DNA of 64,000 bases from Mycobacteroides immunogenum (GTDB lineage: Bacteria > Actinomycetota > Actinomycetes > Mycobacteriales > Mycobacteriaceae), in contig NZ_CP011530.1 of NCBI RefSeq assembly GCF_001605725.1, positions 3,968,001 to 4,032,000 on the forward strand, in the 5' to 3' direction. Made by a program: the position numbers and the translations under genes. Positions 43,813 to 52,633 of this stretch are shown here, piece after piece (position 1 is the first letter of the stretch; every line of letters begins with the position of its first letter). The notes under the pieces are model-generated. The model made no database searches, was not told where the DNA came from, and was given only the letters and a program-made list of their open reading frames with translations.

Positions 43813-45146
43813 GAGTTGGTGAGATAACGTCGAAACTCCCAGTCACTGACCGTGCCCGAGTATTCATCCCATTCACTCTGTGCGATCTCGGCGAAGTCGT
43901 GCACCGATTCGGCACCCAGGATCTCAAGGATCGTGTCGTCGCTCTTGGCCAGGGCGATGGCCACGTGCAGCGACTGCGGCAGCCGTACCCCCACCTCGTA
44001 GAGATTTCCGGTGCGCGGTTCCGGTGGCTCATGCCGAGCCAGCAGACCGGCGGCGACGGCGGCCAGCGCAGACGCGACGAGCCAGTAGGGATTGGCATCC
44101 GAAGCGCCGGTGCGCAGCTCGATACGCGTCGCGTCCGGGACGGGTTCCACCAGCGAGCGCACCGCGGACGTGCGGTTGTCGCGGCTCCAGGTCAATGTCG
44201 CGGGCGCGAACGAGCCTGGGGCGTAACGCCGGTAGGCGTTGACCGAGTGCGCGCCGAACAGCGTGATGGACGGGAGATGCCCCAACAGACCGGCGATGGC
44301 GTACCGGCCGGTCTCACTTTCGCGCCCGGTCTGCGTCGCGAAGGCAGGTTCGCCGTCCTTCCACAGGGAGATGTGCAGGTGGGCCGAACTGCCGGAGTGT
44401 TCCGAGAACGGCTTGGGCATGAAGCTCGCGATCTTGCCGTGACGCCGTGCCACCTCCTTGGCCGCGTACTTCAGGCGCGCACTGTCGTCGGCAGCAGACA
44501 ACGCATCGGTGTAGATCAGATTGGCCTCCACCTGACCGGGACCGTATTCGGTCTGAATGCCCTCCAGCCGGGTGAACGCCCGCAAGGTCGAATACAGGTC
44601 GCTGAGAACAGGTTCCAGAGTGTTGGCGTTCTCCAGGGAATAGGTCTGAATAGCATCCTGAAAAATGGAGCCGTCCGGGTTCAGTAGGTAGAACTCCAGC
44701 TCCACACCGACCTTCGCCGTGTATCCCAGCTCGCCGAGCTTGCCGATCACGCGCCGCAGGACAGCACGCGGGTCCAGTCGCGACGGTGACCCGTCATGGG
44801 TGACGATATCGGAGATCACGTGCCCCACCCCGCGGCGCCAGGGTATGTCCTTGAAGGTCGACAGATCCGGCAGCGCGAAGACATCCGGATAGCCGCTGTC
44901 CCAGTTGGTGAGGCGCAGACTCTCGATGACACGTGCCTCCGTGTTCCAGGCAAGGACACCATCACAGAAACCGAATCCGGTTGTCAGTGCCCGCTGCAGA
45001 AACAGATCTGCGGGGATGCGCTTGCCCAGGGCATGGCCAAACTGATCGCTCCAGGCCACCTCGATCTCGGTGATCTCACCCGCCGCGATACGCCGGGCCA
45101 GCTCGTCATGAGTGGTGGCCGCTGCGAGCTCAGTGGTTAGTGACAT
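43809..45146 (-). CDS. Glutamine synthetase-like gamma-glutamyl amine ligase (PuuA / GlnA3-4 type)
   Basis: The 445-residue protein has GS signatures: VGVELEFYLLNPDG (metal site), GPGQVEANL, HLHISLWKDG, and the NAYRRYAPGSFAP / NRTSAVR region. It lacks the N-terminal length and Tyr-adenylylation segment of GlnA1. Such GS-like enzymes glutamylate putrescine, other polyamines or ethanolamine. With the APC permease and a PuuD-type hydrolase it suggests amine uptake and breakdown. The start is ATG 45146, overlapping the permease end by 17 bases. Confidence 0.85.
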   Translation of the reverse strand: MSLTTELAAATTHDELARRIAAGEITEIEVAWSDQFGHALGKRIPADLFLQRALTTGFGFCDGVLAWNTEARVIESLRLTNWDSGYPDVFALPDLSTFKDIPWRRGVGHVISDIVTHDGSPSRLDPRAVLRRVIGKLGELGYTAKVGVELEFYLLNPDGSIFQDAIQTYSLENANTLEPVLSDLYSTLRAFTRLEGIQTEYGPGQVEANLIYTDALSAADDSARLKYAAKEVARRHGKIASFMPKPFSEHSGSSAHLHISLWKDGEPAFATQTGRESETGRYAIAGLLGHLPSITLFGAHSVNAYRRYAPGSFAPATLTWSRDNRTSAVRSLVEPVPDATRIELRTGASDANPYWLVASALAAVAAGLLARHEPPEPRTGNLYEVGVRLPQSLHVAIALAKSDDTILEILGAESVHDFAEIAQSEWDEYSGTVSDWEFRRYLTNS

Positions 45147-46602
45147 CGGTTTCCTCCGATCGAGTACCGCGCGGACGCGCGCGGCGCGCACGTGTGTGAC
45201 CGAGTAGCGCGCCCGCCGCAAAGCTCACGACAAGGACCGCGACCACCGCGATCGCCAGCGCCGAAGATCCGCCCACCAGATCAGGCAGATTCGTGATGAT
45301 GAGCGCCAGGAACGCGACCAGTCCCAGAAGTCCCAATGCCGGTGCAATTCTGATGCGCCACAACGAATAGCCGTGCCGGTCCCGCGCGAAGTAGGTCAGC
45401 ACGGCGGCACTGGTGAGCACCAACAGCGCGAGCACCCCGACGGTGGTGATACCGGAAAGCCAGGTGTAGTACTGCGCACCGGGATCAAGGCCGATCAGCG
45501 CGGCCGCCAGCACCACCACCAGGATCGCCGCGGAAAGCCACAGCGACGCGATGTGCGGCGAACCGAACCGCTGATGCGGATGACCGAATCGCGTGGGCAA
45601 CAAGCCACGTACCGATAACGCGAAGAGATAGCGCGATACCACGTTGTGGAACGACAGAATGCACGCGAACAGGCTTGTCACAAACAACACCTGGATGGCA
45701 TCGGCGCCCAACACTCCCAGATACCGATGTGCGGTATCCACCAACATGGTGTCGCCGGAACCGGCCGCACGCGCCACCGCCTCCTCGTCACCCCACGCCG
45801 ATATCAGCGCCCAGCTCGACACCGCGTAGAACACCCCGATAACCGCGAGCGCGATGTACGTCGCGTACGGAATGGTCCGGTCCGGGTCTCTGGCCTCGTC
45901 GCGGAAGATGGCCGTCGCCTCAAATCCGAGGAACGAGATGATGGCGAAGAGAAGCCCGATACCCGGTGCCCCCGAGAAGATCTCGGCTGGATCGAACACA
46001 CCCGTCGACAATCCGTGATCGCCACCGCGCCACACGATGACGGCATCGAGAACTGCCACGATCACGATCTCGGCGACCAGCAGGACACCGAGCACACGAC
46101 TCGACAGTTCGATATTGCGATAGCCGAGAAAGGTGATGACGGCGAGCCCGGCGAGGGCCCACACCCACCACGAAAGGTGCGGTCCGCCGACGAGGCCGAC
46201 CAAGCTGCCCAGCTGCGGACCCAACAACCCGTAGACGGCTGCCTCCATCGAGGCGTAGGTGGCGACCGCCACGAATGCCGCGCCGATCGCCACCGGCGTC
46301 CCGATCCCTAGCTGGACATAGGAGAAGAACGCGCCCGCCTCACGCACATACGGTGTCATGGCGGTGAATCCGATCGCGAAGAGGAGCAGCACCACCGTCG
46401 CGATGACGAATGTGGCGGGAAAACCCGCACCATTGCCGGTGGCGATGCCCAGCGGCACCGGACCACCGATGACACCCAGGGGCGCGGCGGCGGCAAGCAC
46501 CATGAAGACCACCGCGAGGACCCCGAGATTGCCGCGCAGGCGCCGGTTCGGTTCCCCGCGCGCGCCGGCCGCGCCCACCGACAGTTCGTGTTGTGCCGTC
46601 AC
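45130..46602 (-). CDS. APC-family amino acid/amine permease
   Basis: The 490-residue membrane protein has about 12 helices and an APC start (LRGNLGVLAVVFMVLAAAAPLGVIGG) plus FLGFEATAIFRDEARDPDRTIPYA, the conserved mid-protein APC motif. The substrate is likely an amino acid or amine such as putrescine or ethanolamine, judged by its GS partner. It starts at GTG 46602 and is the first gene of the five-gene leftward operon. Confidence 0.88.
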   Translation of the reverse strand: MTAQHELSVGAAGARGEPNRRLRGNLGVLAVVFMVLAAAAPLGVIGGPVPLGIATGNGAGFPATFVIATVVLLLFAIGFTAMTPYVREAGAFFSYVQLGIGTPVAIGAAFVAVATYASMEAAVYGLLGPQLGSLVGLVGGPHLSWWVWALAGLAVITFLGYRNIELSSRVLGVLLVAEIVIVAVLDAVIVWRGGDHGLSTGVFDPAEIFSGAPGIGLLFAIISFLGFEATAIFRDEARDPDRTIPYATYIALAVIGVFYAVSSWALISAWGDEEAVARAAGSGDTMLVDTAHRYLGVLGADAIQVLFVTSLFACILSFHNVVSRYLFALSVRGLLPTRFGHPHQRFGSPHIASLWLSAAILVVVLAAALIGLDPGAQYYTWLSGITTVGVLALLVLTSAAVLTYFARDRHGYSLWRIRIAPALGLLGLVAFLALIITNLPDLVGGSSALAIAVVAVLVVSFAAGALLGHTRARRARPRGTRSEETDVTNH

Positions 46603-46698
46603 TGACAGATCCCAACGTCGACTTAATTACCTTGAAGAGGAACGATATTGGCAGCGATCTCAGGGACCCAGCGGCCAGTACGCATGCGCTCACCGGAG

Positions 46699-46713
46699 GT
46701 AACATTCGGTAAC
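46699..46713 (+). promoter_or_regulatory. GTAAC direct repeat between the amine operon and the MetQ-like gene
   Basis: GTAAC appears twice with 5 bases between (46699-46703, 46709-46713) in the 155-base divergent region. This resembles half of a GlnR box (GTNAC-n6-GNAAC), but the spacing is one base short. It could control one or both transcripts. Confidence 0.3.
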
Positions 46714-46757
46714 ACAACCGGCGTCGGGACACGCCGCGGGTCGGTAGGGTGAGACCC

Positions 46758-47504
46758 ATGGCGACAGTCCGGTCACTTCGCGGCACGGGATCGGTGCTTC
46801 GCGTGGGAGCGACTCCCGTTCCACACGCGGAGATCCTCGACCACGTACGCGACGATCTGGCGGTCGCGGGAGTTGACCTGCGTATCGAGGTGTTCGATAC
46901 CTTCGACGAACCTAATCGGGCGCTGGCGCAAAAGCATCTCGACGCCAACTTCTTTCAATATCTACCGTTCCTGGAGGAGTTCAATCGATCTACCGGTAAC
47001 CAATTGGTCGCGGTGACCCCGGTGCATATCGAACCGTTCGCGCTTTACTCGGATTCCATCGAGACCATCGAGACCATCCCGGACTACGCCGAGGTGGCCC
47101 TACCGGGCGACCCGGTCAACGCGGCGCGGGCGCTGCGCATTCTGCATGAGTGGAATCTCATCACACTGCGGCACTCTCAGATACACACGCCGACCGTCGA
47201 ATCGATCACCGAGAACCCGAAGCAGTTGCTGTTCAAGGAGATTGCCAGCGCACACCTCACCGACGTGCTCAATGACTTTGATCTGGTGTTCCTGTTCGGC
47301 AACTACGCGATGGACCGGCAGATCGACCTCACCTCTGCTCTGCACTGCGACACGGCGAATCCAGAATTTGCCGAGTACCTTGTCGCGCGGCCCGATAACG
47401 CCGACAGCCACCCCATTCGGGCGCTGGCCTGCGCCCTCAACTCGGGGGCCGTACGCGAGTTCCTGGCGCGCGCCTATGGCGACCGGGTGGCCGCCGCGTT
47501 CTGA
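46758..47504 (+). CDS. MetQ/NlpA-family substrate-binding protein without a signal peptide
   Basis: The 248-residue protein begins almost directly with the mature NlpA fold (LRVGATPVPHAEILDHV) and keeps the family core (HLDANFFQYLPFLEEFN, DPVNAARALRILHEWNLI, HCDTANPEFAEYLVARPDN). NlpA proteins are normally lipoproteins that feed D/L-methionine or related compounds to an ABC importer. Here no signal peptide or lipobox is present in the 15 residues before the domain, and no permease or ATPase gene lies near. The upstream open frame offers only three more residues. It may be a cytoplasmic binder or an incomplete import system. Confidence 0.8.
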   Translation: MATVRSLRGTGSVLRVGATPVPHAEILDHVRDDLAVAGVDLRIEVFDTFDEPNRALAQKHLDANFFQYLPFLEEFNRSTGNQLVAVTPVHIEPFALYSDSIETIETIPDYAEVALPGDPVNAARALRILHEWNLITLRHSQIHTPTVESITENPKQLLFKEIASAHLTDVLNDFDLVFLFGNYAMDRQIDLTSALHCDTANPEFAEYLVARPDNADSHPIRALACALNSGAVREFLARAYGDRVAAAF

Positions 47505-47507
47505 GCG

Positions 47508-48023
47508 CTAGGCCGACCGGATGGGCCGCTGACCGCGAAACCGTGTCGACGGGTGCGGATCGAATCGATAACCCTTACCACGCACCGTCGTCAACGTCAT
47601 CGCGTGCTGCCCCAACTTCACCCGGATGCGGCGCACGTGCGTGTCGATCGTGCGCGGGGAGGCGAACTCGCTGTCCCACACGTTCGCGATGAGCTCGGCA
47701 CGCGAGACGATCCGCCGCGGATGCTGAGCGAGATAGGCAAGAAGTTCAAACTCCTTGTACGCCAGGCCGATCAGCTCACCGTCGGCCATCACCTGCCGGG
47801 TAGGCCTGTCGATGCTCAGGCCGACGCGGGGCAGCGGGGCCGGCCCGGCATCTGGCCGGGCCAGGGCGGTCTTCGCAACCGTCACCTCGGGCATCCGGTA
47901 GCGCAGATACTCACCGAACTCATCCATCAGTGCCAAGACACGATCACGCATATCCGTGGGGAATTCGGGGATCTCGACCATCAGGACCGCCCTCGATGCC
48001 GCAGTACTCCGGCCTTGATACAT
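47508..48023 (-). CDS. Orphan OmpR/PhoB-type winged-helix transcriptional regulator
   Basis: The product of about 171 residues has an N-terminal unassigned segment (PEFPTDMRDRVLALMDEFGEYLRYRMPEV) and a C-terminal winged helix (LIGLAYKEFELLAYLAQHPRRIVSRAELIANVWD, then RTIDTHVRRIRVKLG and VRGKGYRFD). No receiver domain and no sensor kinase are present. ATG 48023 is taken; ATG 47981 and a further-upstream GTG/TTG at 48071 are possible. It converges on the MetQ-like gene. Targets unknown. Confidence 0.7.
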   Translation of the reverse strand: MYQGRSTAASRAVLMVEIPEFPTDMRDRVLALMDEFGEYLRYRMPEVTVAKTALARPDAGPAPLPRVGLSIDRPTRQVMADGELIGLAYKEFELLAYLAQHPRRIVSRAELIANVWDSEFASPRTIDTHVRRIRVKLGQHAMTLTTVRGKGYRFDPHPSTRFRGQRPIRSA

Positions 48024-48119
48024 CTGCGCTCCTCGTGACTCTCCGCGTGAGCAAGTTTCGCGGACAGTCACGGATCAGATCCACGGTTAGCGTCAATCTG
48101 AACCGAACGCAGGGCGCAT

Positions 48120-48923
48120 TCAGTCGACAGGCGGGGTGAAGGTCGGCATCGCCTTGCCACTCTTCCAGTGCTTCACCAGACTCTGGGCCAGCTCGCGGTA
48201 GGCCAGTGCTCCCTTGTTCTTGCGGCCGGCCAGCACCGAGGCCCCCGAAGCGCTCGCCTCCGCGAACCGGACGGTCCGCGGGATCGGCGGTGCCAGCACC
48301 GGCAGCTCATAGCGATCCGCCACGTCCAGCAGTACGTCGCGACTGTGTGTGGTCCGCGAGTCGTACAGCGTGGGCAGCGCACCGAGCAACGTCAGCCCCG
48401 GATTGGTGATCTGCTGCACATCGGTGACAGTCCGCAGGAACTGGCCCACACCGCGATGCGCCAACGTCTCACATTGCAGCGGGACCATCACCGAGTCCGC
48501 CGCGGTCAGCCCGTTCAGCGTCAGCACCCCCAGCGAGGGTGGGCAGTCGATGATCACCACGTCGAACTGGTCCCCCAGCGATTCGAGCGCGCGCTTCAGC
48601 GCATACTCACGCCCGGCGCGCATCAACAGCATCGCCTCGGCGCCGGCCAGGTCGATATTCGCGGGCAGCAGCGCCAGATCCTCGGTGGTGGTCAGCAGCG
48701 CTTCCTTGATATCTGCCTGCCCCAGCAGCACCTCGTGCACCGAGATGCCCAACCGGTCCGGATCCTGCCCCAGTGAGAACGTCAGGCACCCCTGCGGATC
48801 CAGGTCGACCAGCAGCACCTTCTTACCGGCCTGCGCCAGCGCCGCGCCAAGGGACGCGACCGTCGTGGTTTTGGCCACCCCACCCTTTTGATTGGCTACC
48901 GCCAGCACCCGAGTCACGTCCAC
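48120..48923 (-). CDS. ParA/Soj-type ATPase (Rv3213c type)
   Basis: The 267-residue protein has the deviant Walker A NQKGGVAKTT, the LLVDLDPQG Walker A' strand and VVIIDCPPSLG. This is the ParA/MinD class. No parB lies adjacent, so it is an orphan ParA, not the chromosome-segregation copy near the origin. It may place another cargo. It starts at GTG 48923 (or the in-frame GTG at 48917). Confidence 0.88.
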   Translation of the reverse strand: MDVTRVLAVANQKGGVAKTTTVASLGAALAQAGKKVLLVDLDPQGCLTFSLGQDPDRLGISVHEVLLGQADIKEALLTTTEDLALLPANIDLAGAEAMLLMRAGREYALKRALESLGDQFDVVIIDCPPSLGVLTLNGLTAADSVMVPLQCETLAHRGVGQFLRTVTDVQQITNPGLTLLGALPTLYDSRTTHSRDVLLDVADRYELPVLAPPIPRTVRFAEASASGASVLAGRKNKGALAYRELAQSLVKHWKSGKAMPTFTPPVD

Positions 48924-48977
48924 ATACTGGCATGCCGAACACGATCACGACGGAAGTCGGTACGGCACAATCAACCT

Positions 48978-49589
48978 GTGTCTGCACCCCTGCACCGAAT
49001 GTTGTTGCTGCGCCATGGCGAAACCGAGTGGTCAAAGATCGGCAGACATACCGGCCGCACCGATCTTGATCTCACGGAAATCGGCCGTGCCCAAGCCGTG
49101 GCGGCCCGGGAGGTGCTGAAGGACCTGGACCTGAACGATCCATTGGTGCTGAGCAGCCCACGGCACCGCGCGATACAGACCGCTGAGCTGGCTGGATTGA
49201 ACGTCGCCGAGGTCTGGGACGACCTGGCCGAATGGGACTACGGCGATTACGAGGGCCTCACCACGCCCCAGATCCGCGAGAGCGACCCCGGCTGGCTGGT
49301 GTGGACGCACGGCTGCCCCGGCGGCGAGTCTGTGGCCCAGGTCCAGATCCGCGCCGACCGGGTGATCGCCAGAATCGCCCCCGACCTGGCTCAACGCGAT
49401 GTGCTGCTGGTGGGTCACGGTCATTTCTCGCGGGCGCTGATGACCCGCTGGATCGATCTGCCGCTCGAAGAGGGCACTCGGCTGGGCATGGCCACGGCCT
49501 CGGTTGCTATCGGTGGCCATGAGCATGGCCAGCGTCAGGTGGCCGCACTTGGCCTGACCGGGTACCAGCACCCGGTACCGTCAAGCTGA
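48978..49589 (+). CDS. Histidine phosphatase (Rv3214 type)
   Basis: The 203-residue protein has the RHG motif (LLLRHGETEWS), a partner arginine in LSSPRHRAIQTA, and VLLVGHGHFSRAL as the second catalytic His. Its length from GTG 48978 equals that of M. tuberculosis Rv3214, an acid phosphatase first named Gpm2/EntD. It is followed one base later by entC. Confidence 0.9.
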   Translation: MSAPLHRMLLLRHGETEWSKIGRHTGRTDLDLTEIGRAQAVAAREVLKDLDLNDPLVLSSPRHRAIQTAELAGLNVAEVWDDLAEWDYGDYEGLTTPQIRESDPGWLVWTHGCPGGESVAQVQIRADRVIARIAPDLAQRDVLLVGHGHFSRALMTRWIDLPLEEGTRLGMATASVAIGGHEHGQRQVAALGLTGYQHPVPSS

Positions 49590-49590
49590 C

Positions 49591-50697
49591 ATGACGGCCA
49601 CAGACTCCCCCGCGCACCCACATTTCGTGATGTCGCGGGCGGCCGAGGCCCTGTACGCATACGGCCGGGACGCCGTCTACGACGATGTCTCCGCCGCGGC
49701 AGAGGCACTGGGCCGCGGCCGCCATCACATGCTGGTGGGCGCCCTGCCCTTCGACACCGCTGAACCTGCCGCACTGACGGTTCCGGTCACGGTTCAGCGC
49801 GGAGGGCCCCAAGAGTTCTACGGAACCATGCCAAACATCACTGTGACGCAACAGATACCGGAGCCTGCCGAGCACGTGCGGCGCGTCGGTGAGGCCCTCG
49901 AGGTGCTCCGCGGCGGCGCAGAGCTGTCCAAGGTCGTGCTGGCCCGGGTGCTGGAGCTGCGGGCCGACGCACCCGTAGACCCGCTGGTGCTGACGCATCG
50001 GTTGATCCGAAACGACCCCGATGCCAACAGTTTCTGTGTAGACCTCACCCCCGCCGGCCAAGAATTCCATGGACACACCATGGTGGGATGCAGCCCGGAA
50101 TTACTGGTGGAGCGCCGCGGCGACATGGTGATCTGCCATCCCTTCGCCGGTTCCGCACCGCGGTCCAGCGACCCATCGCTGGACCGACGGACCGGCGAGG
50201 ACCTGGCAGGTTCGCACAAGAACCGTCACGAGCACTCCGTGGTGATCGATCAGCTGCGCGAGGATCTCGCGGCCCTGTGCGTCGACGTTCAGGTTCCTCC
50301 GGAACCGACATTGAGCCGCACCGCCGCGCTGTGGCACCTGAGCACACCCATCAGCGCCCGTCTGCGCCAAAGCTCCACCACGGCACTCGATTTGGCCTTG
50401 GCACTGCACCCGACTCCGGCGGTGTGCGGCACCCCTACCGAGGCCGCGGCCGACCTGATCGCACGTATCGAGGGCAATCGCGGATTCTATGCCGGCGCGG
50501 TCGGCTGGTGTGACGAGAACGGGGACGGCCGCTGGGCGGTGACGATCCGCTGCGCCGAGTTGTCGGCCGGCGGCACCGCGATCCGCGCCTACGCCGGTGG
50601 CGGCCTCGTCGCCGAGTCCGATCCCCAGGACGAGTTATCTGAGACCACGGTCAAATTCCGGACCGTACTGGCAGGACTAGGAGCCCAGATTGAGTAA
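49591..50697 (+). CDS. entC: Isochorismate synthase EntC-like
   Basis: The 368-residue chorismate-binding protein has the conserved HEHSVVIDQLREDL, LHPTPAVCGTPTEAA and GFYAGAVGWCDENGDGRWAVTIRCAEL regions. It converts chorismate to isochorismate, feeding menaquinone or salicylate pathways. It overlaps the next gene by eight bases. The mycobactin enzyme MbtI is a separate paralogue, so a menaquinone role is likelier. Confidence 0.9.
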   Translation: MTATDSPAHPHFVMSRAAEALYAYGRDAVYDDVSAAAEALGRGRHHMLVGALPFDTAEPAALTVPVTVQRGGPQEFYGTMPNITVTQQIPEPAEHVRRVGEALEVLRGGAELSKVVLARVLELRADAPVDPLVLTHRLIRNDPDANSFCVDLTPAGQEFHGHTMVGCSPELLVERRGDMVICHPFAGSAPRSSDPSLDRRTGEDLAGSHKNRHEHSVVIDQLREDLAALCVDVQVPPEPTLSRTAALWHLSTPISARLRQSSTTALDLALALHPTPAVCGTPTEAAADLIARIEGNRGFYAGAVGWCDENGDGRWAVTIRCAELSAGGTAIRAYAGGGLVAESDPQDELSETTVKFRTVLAGLGAQIE

Positions 50698-51175
50698 CAC
50701 CCAGATTCGCCGCGCCACCGCGGCGGACGTCCCGGCCATTGTCGGACTGATCGAGGATCTCGCCGACTACGAGAACGCGCGCGATGAGTGCCTGATCACC
50801 ACGGAGCAGCTCCACACGGCGCTATTCGGTTCGAACCCAGCCCTTTTCGCCCACGTCGCGGAGGCCGACGGCGTGGTCTGCGGCACCGCGGTGTGGTTCC
50901 TGAACTTCTCGACCTGGACCGGCCACCACGGTATCTACCTCGAGGACCTGTACGTCAAGCCCGAGCAACGTGGCAGCGGACTCGGAAAGGCGTTGTTGTC
51001 GGCACTGGCCGCCGAATGCGTGGCCAACGGCTATACCCGGCTGGATTGGGCTGTGCTGGACTGGAATACACCGTCCATCAAGTTTTACGACTCGCTCGGT
51101 GCCAGACCGCAGTCGGATTGGATCACCTACCGGCTGCAGGGGCCGGCATTGGCGGAGCTGGCCTCGGACCGCTAG
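50690..51175 (+). CDS. GNAT-family N-acetyltransferase (Rv3216 type)
   Basis: The 161-residue protein has a GNAT fold with the acetyl-CoA loop VKPEQRGSGLGKALLSALA and the following LDWAVLDWNTPSIKFYDSLGA. This subgroup resembles diamine or thialysine acetyltransferases (SSAT-like). The start is TTG 50690, inside the entC end, so expression depends on coupling. Substrate unknown; a polyamine is possible. Confidence 0.85.
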   Translation: MSNTQIRRATAADVPAIVGLIEDLADYENARDECLITTEQLHTALFGSNPALFAHVAEADGVVCGTAVWFLNFSTWTGHHGIYLEDLYVKPEQRGSGLGKALLSALAAECVANGYTRLDWAVLDWNTPSIKFYDSLGARPQSDWITYRLQGPALAELASDR

Positions 51176-51579
51176 TCCGGTTCGTCAGCGCCTGCCTGGT
51201 CACCGCCGGCCCACAGTTGCGCGGTGGGGCTGAACAACAACACCAGCGCCGCGACCGCGACAATCGCAATGGGCACACCCAACGCGAACTGATGTGATCC
51301 CACCGCCGCGTACCACGCCACGGGCAGCAGTAGTAGCTGCATCATTACCGCGATCCCCCGTCCCCAACGCTTCCCTGTGATGAGCGCGAGACCGGCGGCC
51401 AGCACCGCGGTTCCGAATATCCCGAACCACGCGGCGGTGCCGTATCCGTTGACCACATGCTGGTCGGCGCCGCTGGCGGCGCGCACCACCAGAACCAGCG
51501 CGATCACCAGCCCCACGGCACCTTCGCCGGCAACGATCATTCCGGCGCGGCGAACGGTGTTGGGAACGGCTGCGGTCAC
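51172..51579 (-). CDS. Four-helix integral membrane protein (Rv3217c type)
   Basis: The 135-residue protein has four predicted membrane helices (about 12-33, 48-67, 74-93, 98-118) and a short acidic tail. No motif is recognised. It starts at GTG 51579 and overlaps the convergent GNAT gene by four bases. Confidence 0.8.
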   Translation of the reverse strand: MTAAVPNTVRRAGMIVAGEGAVGLVIALVLVVRAASGADQHVVNGYGTAAWFGIFGTAVLAAGLALITGKRWGRGIAVMMQLLLLPVAWYAAVGSHQFALGVPIAIVAVAALVLLFSPTAQLWAGGDQAGADEPD

Positions 51580-51655
51580 CCGGCAAGCCTAGGTGGCCTC
51601 GTCGCGGCAGTGATGAGCAGCTTGCACCACGAACATCCGACTAGGCTCATGCCCC

Positions 51656-52633
51656 GTGCGTGCGGTCCTCATTGTGAATCCCAATGCCACCTCGACCACG
51701 GCTGCCGGGCGTGACCTGCTGGCCCATGCGCTGGAAAGTCGTGTGCACCTGCAAGTTCTGCATACCGACCATCGCGGGCACGCCAGCGAGTTGGCCCGCC
51801 GTGCGGCCGACGAGGGGGCTGCGGTCATCGTGGTGCACGGTGGTGACGGCACGGTCAGCGAAGTGGTGAACGGGCTGCTTGGCCAGCCGGGTCATCCGGC
51901 GCCCGGCCCACTGCCCGCCGTGGCGGTTGTGCCGGGAGGCTCTGCCAATGTGTTCGCCCGGACACTGGGCATCTCCGCCGATCCCGCGCAGGCCACCAAC
52001 CAGGTTGTCGACTTGTTGGACGCACATCGTCGTGAACAGCGGCGATGGCGCCGGATCGCCCTCGGACACTGCGGTGAGCGTTGGTTCATCTTCAACGCGG
52101 GCATGGGTCTGGACGGCGAGGTCGTCGCGGCGATGGAGGCCCACCGCAACAAGGGCAAGCAGGTCACCCCGGGGCGCTATGTGGCGCGGTCGGTGCTCGC
52201 CTTCTTCCGTGCCGCCCGGCGCCAGCCGACCCTCACTGTCGAGCTGCCCGGCCACGAGCCGCAGTCCGGGATCCATTTCGCCTTCATCAGCAATTCGAAC
52301 CCCTGGACGTACGCCGATGAGCGCGCCATCTGGACGAACCCGGGTACCGGATTCGAGAGCGGCTTGGGCGTCTTCGCGTCCAAGAGCATGAACGTGATGG
52401 CGAATCTGCGGCTGGTGCGTCACATGGTCGGCGCACCACGCCCCGATCGTCCGGCGGCCAAGCATCTGCTGCGCGAAGACGATGTCGCATGGGTGCGTGT
52501 GCGGGCATCGGCACCCATTGCCACGCAGGTAGACGGCGATTTTCTCGGCATGCGAAGCGACCTGACGTTCACCGCCGTACCCGACGTTCTCGACGTCGTG
52601 GCGCCGGCAAAACCCGCCAGCGCGTTGCCCTGA
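51656..52633 (+). CDS. Diacylglycerol kinase catalytic-domain protein (Rv3218 type)
   Basis: The 325-residue protein has the lipid/sphingosine kinase signatures: VNPNATSTTAAGR, HGGDGTVSEVVNGL (GGDGT ATP site) and VPGGSANVFARTL, with the C-terminal TQVDGDFLG. It phosphorylates a lipid such as diacylglycerol or a sphingosine-like base. It starts at GTG 51656. Downstream is the whiB1 promoter region. Confidence 0.9.
   Translation: MRAVLIVNPNATSTTAAGRDLLAHALESRVHLQVLHTDHRGHASELARRAADEGAAVIVVHGGDGTVSEVVNGLLGQPGHPAPGPLPAVAVVPGGSANVFARTLGISADPAQATNQVVDLLDAHRREQRRWRRIALGHCGERWFIFNAGMGLDGEVVAAMEAHRNKGKQVTPGRYVARSVLAFFRAARRQPTLTVELPGHEPQSGIHFAFISNSNPWTYADERAIWTNPGTGFESGLGVFASKSMNVMANLRLVRHMVGAPRPDRPAAKHLLREDDVAWVRVRASAPIATQVDGDFLGMRSDLTFTAVPDVLDVVAPAKPASALP

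Noticed and set aside
40837..48023. Island as a prophage or integrative element
   Set aside because: No integrase, transposase, tRNA or flanking direct repeats are visible.
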